Below, one piece after another: positions 5,901-7,670 of a DNA stretch of 7,670 nucleotides (within the stretch, counting starts at the first letter, position 1; every line of letters starts with the position of its first letter). The DNA is from DAOUBP01 sp034432655 (GTDB lineage: Bacteria > Chloroflexota > Anaerolineae > CG2-30-64-16). The translations under genes were made by a program, and so were the position numbers. The notes beneath the pieces were generated by a model. That model had not been told where the DNA came from, ran no database searches, and saw only the letters and a program-made list of their open reading frames with translations. Where the stretch lies: NCBI GenBank assembly GCA_034432655.1, contig DAOUBP010000156.1:1-7670 (forward strand), in the 5' to 3' direction.

Positions 5901-6037
5901 TCCAGATCGGCCACAGACGGCCCGGCCTGGGCCTGAGCCAGTGGGGTGCGACCAGCTAACAGCAGGAACAGCGCCGATAAGATGACGATCATCCAGGCAT
6001 AAAGGCCAGCGGGCGGGCGAAGATAGGATGGCAACAT
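2948..6037 (-). CDS. Secreted multidomain metzincin-type zinc metalloprotease
   Basis: A 1029-residue exported protein. I start it at ATG 6035-6037, not at the frame's earlier start, because GGAGG lies 7 nt upstream and a clean signal peptide follows (hydrophobic MIVILSALFLLLAG; cleavage likely after AQAQA, near residue 38). Domains: about 41-166, DUF11-like beta domain; 168-240, Pro-Thr linker; 241-370, a beta domain beginning IAETIEVTQGIQDLQNSVRL; about 371-600, protease, with zinc ligands His515, His519, His525 and general base Glu516 in HELGHALGRKH, and Met-turn Met574 in DVMTYC; about 724-820 and 821-912, Ig/PKD-like; 920-1016, BACON-like; tail RVFLPLIVR. Six cysteines, including Cys529 and Cys577 flanking the active site, could form disulfides. 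HExxHxxGxxH plus Met-turn defines metzincins; I cannot place the subfamily. It follows the serine protease gene by 13 bp, so co-transcription is likely. The substrate is unknown. Confidence 0.9.
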   Translation of the reverse strand: MLPSYLRPPAGLYAWMIVILSALFLLLAGRTPLAQAQAGPSVADLELTAVVPAPLCPGGVIRYTLTLRNTAAAGDLLNAEIVDPIPANTGYVAGSATNGAAFDSTSNRVRWEGRLGPGQTASFAFEARVNNGVANGTAITNNATGTLNDPAGGPSSDAAQHIATVNCPTPTPTRTPTATNTPPVIINPPTPTPTHTPPVIVNPPTPTPTNTPPVIVIPSATPTRTPTPTRTPTRTPVPTANLIAETIEVTQGIQDLQNSVRLVANKRTFVRFYARTEDNGQYPTGARLTVEKGAQKLTLWPLNPGGQITVWTLGATTFVRGANTGAFLFELPANFRSGTVKLTAEVNPSQKKPLEKTYSDNVTTTTVSFEAVPAPFVIIYDVRHRVGDTKYGWRENPALADSDARLVDWLLRAYPISGINWLGRTYYTGKTSVNNDGELRLKCSTVNLELNWKRLHEEDPSVPAAARYYGMVTDEAGFMRGCALAIGSRLASGPVGPGSFGWDFDGNYGDWYGGHELGHALGRKHAPFCDAKGLAYYPYPHGGISPSPVYEANSFAGFDIKTQQIYGPDWRDVMTYCDNQWISDFTYEGLMSFIQGEFAAANAASAPAARTERWLIQGVLDPISRSVTLQPAFIVRSAADTPEHVSGAYTIVLKDAAGQPLLRYPFTPLAAEHDAGPADITQPYGEDDTTYISELVPVTPGVKTIEVLGPGDAVLATLSGGDHAPVVTLLTPNGGGTLSGPAVTVSWTASDADGDALTYSLEYTPDNGASWIPLEYALDETSVEVDLRNLVSGAGARFRVWASDGVHVVSDASDGTFSVPNHVPTVQIVSPAAGATFVQGQSVAFVGQGYDADLGGLDATLTWSSSRDGALGAGANLVVADLSVGAHTITVAANDGQGGIATAAVQVNIVGSFAQMPPAANRLRVGPDTAVLDVGAGRRSASFLVSNDNAGQAIAWQAASSAAWLQLDSSAGTTSGIATIRLASGASLPADGATATVTFTSPDAAGQSVVVRVRVRSATARVFLPLIVR
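5391..5525 (-). repeat. Three tandem 45-bp repeats encoding the Pro-Thr linker
   Basis: Units begin at 5391, 5436 and 5481, each opening with (a)cgatcaccggcgg or the close variant atgatcaccggcgg. On the coding strand each specifies 15 residues of the type PTPTPTxTPPVIVNP. They sit within a longer Pro-Thr tract (about 5318-5536) that separates the N-terminal DUF11-like domain from the protease part. The period is a multiple of three, so gain or loss of units would change linker length without breaking the frame. Confidence 0.85.
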
Positions 6038-6044
6038 GCCTGTA

Positions 6045-6049
6045 CCTCC
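6045..6049 (-). promoter_or_regulatory. RBS that fixes the metalloprotease start
   Basis: GGAGG on the minus strand lies 7 nt before the ATG at 6035-6037. It sits inside the 13-bp gap after the TAA (6051-6053) of the serine protease gene. It supports the internal ATG over the upstream frame opening, which would overlap the previous gene and place 13 residues before the signal peptide. Confidence 0.8.
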
Positions 6050-6050
6050 G

Positions 6051-7424
6051 TTACGGGTGGGTCTCGCGCAGCGCATTGAACCGGTCTACGACATCGGGCG
6101 TGACGCGGCGCACCTTGTTGGGGAAGTAGTCTGCGCTGCCGCAGGTGAAACACCGTTCTGTGATCACGACCGCGGAGACGGACGGCACGTCTTTACCATT
6201 GATTTTGACGTAATGGTAGATCGGGCTGCCGCTGTGGCCCGCGCTAAGGTCGCAGTTGACCCGGAAGGTGCGGTGGTAGCCGCCGCCTTTATCCTGGAAG
6301 TACCGTGCGTCGCACACCTTGACATCTCCGTACATGCGGGCGCGCTGGCAGTTGGCCGGTTGATTGCCGCGGGTCGCGCCGACCCCGAAGCAGTTGGGGT
6401 AGCCGCGGTTGTAGCCTGGCTCCGACTTGAGGAAGGATTGGCTTCTGACGCCGATGCCCATGTACTGGTAGGTGTCGCCCAAGCGGTCGGGCAGGGCCAG
6501 CAGGCCGATGTCCCACTGGCTGCGGTTGGAGGCGCCGGGGTTGCGCCACTCTTCGGGCGTCCAGTACCAGCCATTCACCCCGAGCTGCATCAGGCTGGAC
6601 TCGCGCACATCGCTGTCACCATTGAGGCCCGGCGTGATGCGGATGGTGAACCAGGTGTTCGTGCCCTCAGCGTTGATACAGTGGGCGGCCGTGATGATGT
6701 GGCGCGGGCCGATGAGGGTGCCGGTGCAGGTAGAATCGGTGTTGCTGCCGCCGGACCGGAACTGCGCGATGGTGCGGCGCGGGAAGGGATGGGCATCGAG
6801 CAGGGCGCGCGAATCGTGGCCGTTGCTCCAACCTGTTGGCGCGGCGAGGGCTGCGCTGGCGGCGCTCCGGCTGGCGCCGAATGCCAGCGGAAGGAACTGT
6901 TGCGAAGCGCGTTCGGGCGCCGTTGTGTAATCCTGCGGCAGGCTGCCGTTGTTGAGCCCCCGTTGTTCGTAGCAATCGCGGAGCTGGCTCATCACCTCGG
7001 CCTGATACGTCACCCGGAATTCGTTGGCGGTCGCCAGGCTCAGGACGCGGAAAGCAGTGGTCGCCGCCGGCGCAATGGTTGTATCGTCGGCGCTATCGTC
7101 TTCGCTCATGCTGGGTTGCTGAGGCAGCGTGTCGCCGGGGCCGGGCGCGACCAGCGTGCCTTTGCCCATGAACTCGGCGGTGATGTAGCGGTTGATCTGT
7201 TGCTCGCCGGTCGGCGGGTTGGGATTGGAGAGGAAGGTCCGAAGGGCGGCCAGGTCGAACGGGTCGCCCTCCAGGCAGGTTTGCGCGGCGTCGGGCCCGG
7301 CAGGCTCAGCCGCAGGGCCGATCGGCGATGAACTATCGTTCAGTGAACGGGCTGAGACGGCCGACGGCAGGCCCAGCAGGATGTTCAATATCAGCGCAAC
7401 GCTGAAGACGATTCGCCAACTCAC
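6051..7424 (-). CDS. Secreted trypsin/V8-like serine protease (S1 fold)
   Basis: A 457-residue exported protein. The chosen start is GTG 7422-7424: AAGGAG lies 8 nt upstream and the protein opens directly with a signal peptide (WRIVFSVALILNILLG, cleavage near SAVSA, residue 25). The earlier ATG at 7458-7460 would add 12 polar residues and lacks an RBS. Residues 26 to about 215 hold no fold I recognise and probably act as propeptide. The catalytic domain follows: STCTGTLIGPRHIITAAHC with His248, SQWDIGLLALP with Asp305, and DLSAGHSGSPIY with Ser398, a complete triad in the order of chymotrypsin-fold enzymes. The GHSGSP form suits the glutamyl-endopeptidase/V8-like group rather than classical trypsin (GDSGGP), so cleavage after Arg/Lys should not be assumed. 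Ten cysteines are present; Cys233-Cys249 would be the usual His-loop disulfide. It heads an operon with the metalloprotease, 13 bp downstream. Confidence 0.92.
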   Translation of the reverse strand: MSWRIVFSVALILNILLGLPSAVSARSLNDSSSPIGPAAEPAGPDAAQTCLEGDPFDLAALRTFLSNPNPPTGEQQINRYITAEFMGKGTLVAPGPGDTLPQQPSMSEDDSADDTTIAPAATTAFRVLSLATANEFRVTYQAEVMSQLRDCYEQRGLNNGSLPQDYTTAPERASQQFLPLAFGASRSAASAALAAPTGWSNGHDSRALLDAHPFPRRTIAQFRSGGSNTDSTCTGTLIGPRHIITAAHCINAEGTNTWFTIRITPGLNGDSDVRESSLMQLGVNGWYWTPEEWRNPGASNRSQWDIGLLALPDRLGDTYQYMGIGVRSQSFLKSEPGYNRGYPNCFGVGATRGNQPANCQRARMYGDVKVCDARYFQDKGGGYHRTFRVNCDLSAGHSGSPIYHYVKINGKDVPSVSAVVITERCFTCGSADYFPNKVRRVTPDVVDRFNALRETHP

Positions 7425-7432
7425 GGTGTACG

Positions 7433-7438
7433 CTCCTT
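7433..7438 (-). promoter_or_regulatory. RBS that fixes the GTG start of the serine protease
   Basis: AAGGAG on the minus strand lies 8 nt before GTG 7422-7424. It falls inside the reading frame if the upstream ATG at 7460 is used, so it decides in favour of the GTG. Confidence 0.8.
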
Positions 7439-7455
7439 GTGCAGAATTTGCATCG

Positions 7456-7496
7456 AGCATACACCCCGACCGTTAAAACAGCGCTAAATCACGGTC
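7456..7496 (-). promoter_or_regulatory. Possible promoter/operator of the protease operon
   Basis: In the 81-bp gap before the serine protease there is a -10-like TATGCT (7456-7461) with no good -35 at 16-18 nt. Just upstream is an interrupted inverted repeat GACCGT/ACGGTC (7468-7473 and 7491-7496) with a 17-nt AT-rich centre, which could be a regulator site. The gap has no other visible signal, and the promoter could also lie further upstream in the neighbouring gene. Confidence 0.25.
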
Positions 7497-7505
7497 CATT
7501 GCGCG

Positions 7506-7670
7506 TCAGCGCAACGCCTCTTCAATGGCGTCTTCCCAGGTGAGGCGCTGCCCCGCGACCTGAGCCGCGGCCAGCGCCGCGTCGTCCAGCCGGCTGCGCA
7601 ATCGCGCCCGGCGCTGCTCGACTTGCGCGGCGTCTGCGGGCTGCCGGACTGCGCCCCCACGGTCGCGCGC
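7506..7670 (-). CDS. C-terminal end of a gene entering from the right edge, possibly a TPR-type regulator
   Basis: Fifty-four codons are open from the window edge to a TGA at 7506-7508. The last part reads RARLRSRLDDAALAAAQVAG, then QRLTWEDAIEEALR. The pattern 'LD.AA.AAA...G...T.E.AI..AL' is what I recall at the C-terminus of large TPR-containing regulators and adenylate cyclases (BTAD/AfsR-like or MalT-like) in Chloroflexota and Actinobacteria. The N-terminal part is outside the window, so function is uncertain. It is oriented like the protease operon, with an 81-bp gap and no clear terminator between them, so read-through is possible. It could also be another fragment, as in the middle of the window. 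Confidence 0.5.
   Translation of the reverse strand, partial: ARDRGGAVRQPADAAQVEQRRARLRSRLDDAALAAAQVAGQRLTWEDAIEEALR

Noticed and set aside
6882..6896. FLPL inside the serine protease (residues 177-180) as a second copy of the C-terminal tag
   Set aside because: It is internal, 277 residues from the C-terminus, so it cannot be the same kind of terminal signal. Four hydrophobic residues match easily by chance.
6036..7331. 431-residue open frame on the plus strand
   Set aside because: It is antisense to the serine protease, whose strand has a complete catalytic triad and RBS. The plus-strand translation is low-complexity Ala/Gly/Arg with no motifs.

Overview
The window looks like chromosomal DNA of a high-GC member of the Chloroflexota (Anaerolineae/Caldilineae or Roseiflexus-like). 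This is an inference from gene style: a secreted protein with a long Pro-Thr linker between domains, a C-terminus ending in FLPLIVR, a MalT/LuxR-type NTPase remnant, FG-GAP repeats and small toxin-antitoxin (TA) pairs. No rRNA, tRNA, CRISPR array, insertion sequence or integrase was seen.

Left part (1-1930, genes on the minus strand). A short GAF-like gene relic enters from the left edge. Next is an intact TA operon: an AbrB/MazE-type antitoxin overlapping a PIN-domain toxin by 8 bp, behind a near-consensus sigma70 promoter. A second TA-like operon follows: an intact small helical protein with its own strong promoter and RBS, overlapping a GTG-started toxin gene of the TumE/DUF6516 type. That toxin gene keeps only about 33 recognisable codons. 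The DNA after its break reads better on the plus strand, as an RBS followed by a membrane-segment N-terminus that is itself cut off.

Middle (1983-2930, plus strand). This is a gene graveyard. Three unrelated fragments are joined head to tail: the P-loop end of a MalT-like regulator, about 350 bp of FG-GAP repeats with an in-frame TAA, and the intact 3' end of an FGGY sugar-kinase gene. A perfect 12-bp inverted repeat follows.

Right part (2948-7424, minus strand). A two-gene operon encodes exported proteases. The first gene is a trypsin/V8-like serine protease with a GTG start and AAGGAG RBS. Thirteen bases later comes a 1029-residue, multidomain metzincin-type zinc protease (HELGHALGRKH plus a Met-turn) with a Pro-Thr repeat linker, Ig-like and BACON-like C-terminal domains and the FLPLIVR tail. 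The two are probably transcribed and secreted together and may form an extracellular proteolytic pair. A truncated minus-strand gene, perhaps the C-terminus of a TPR-type regulator, runs off the right edge.

I found no convincing unknown defence or mobile system. The points most worth a second look are the fragment patchwork, the toxin-less antitoxin operon and the two-protease operon with its possible C-terminal tag.
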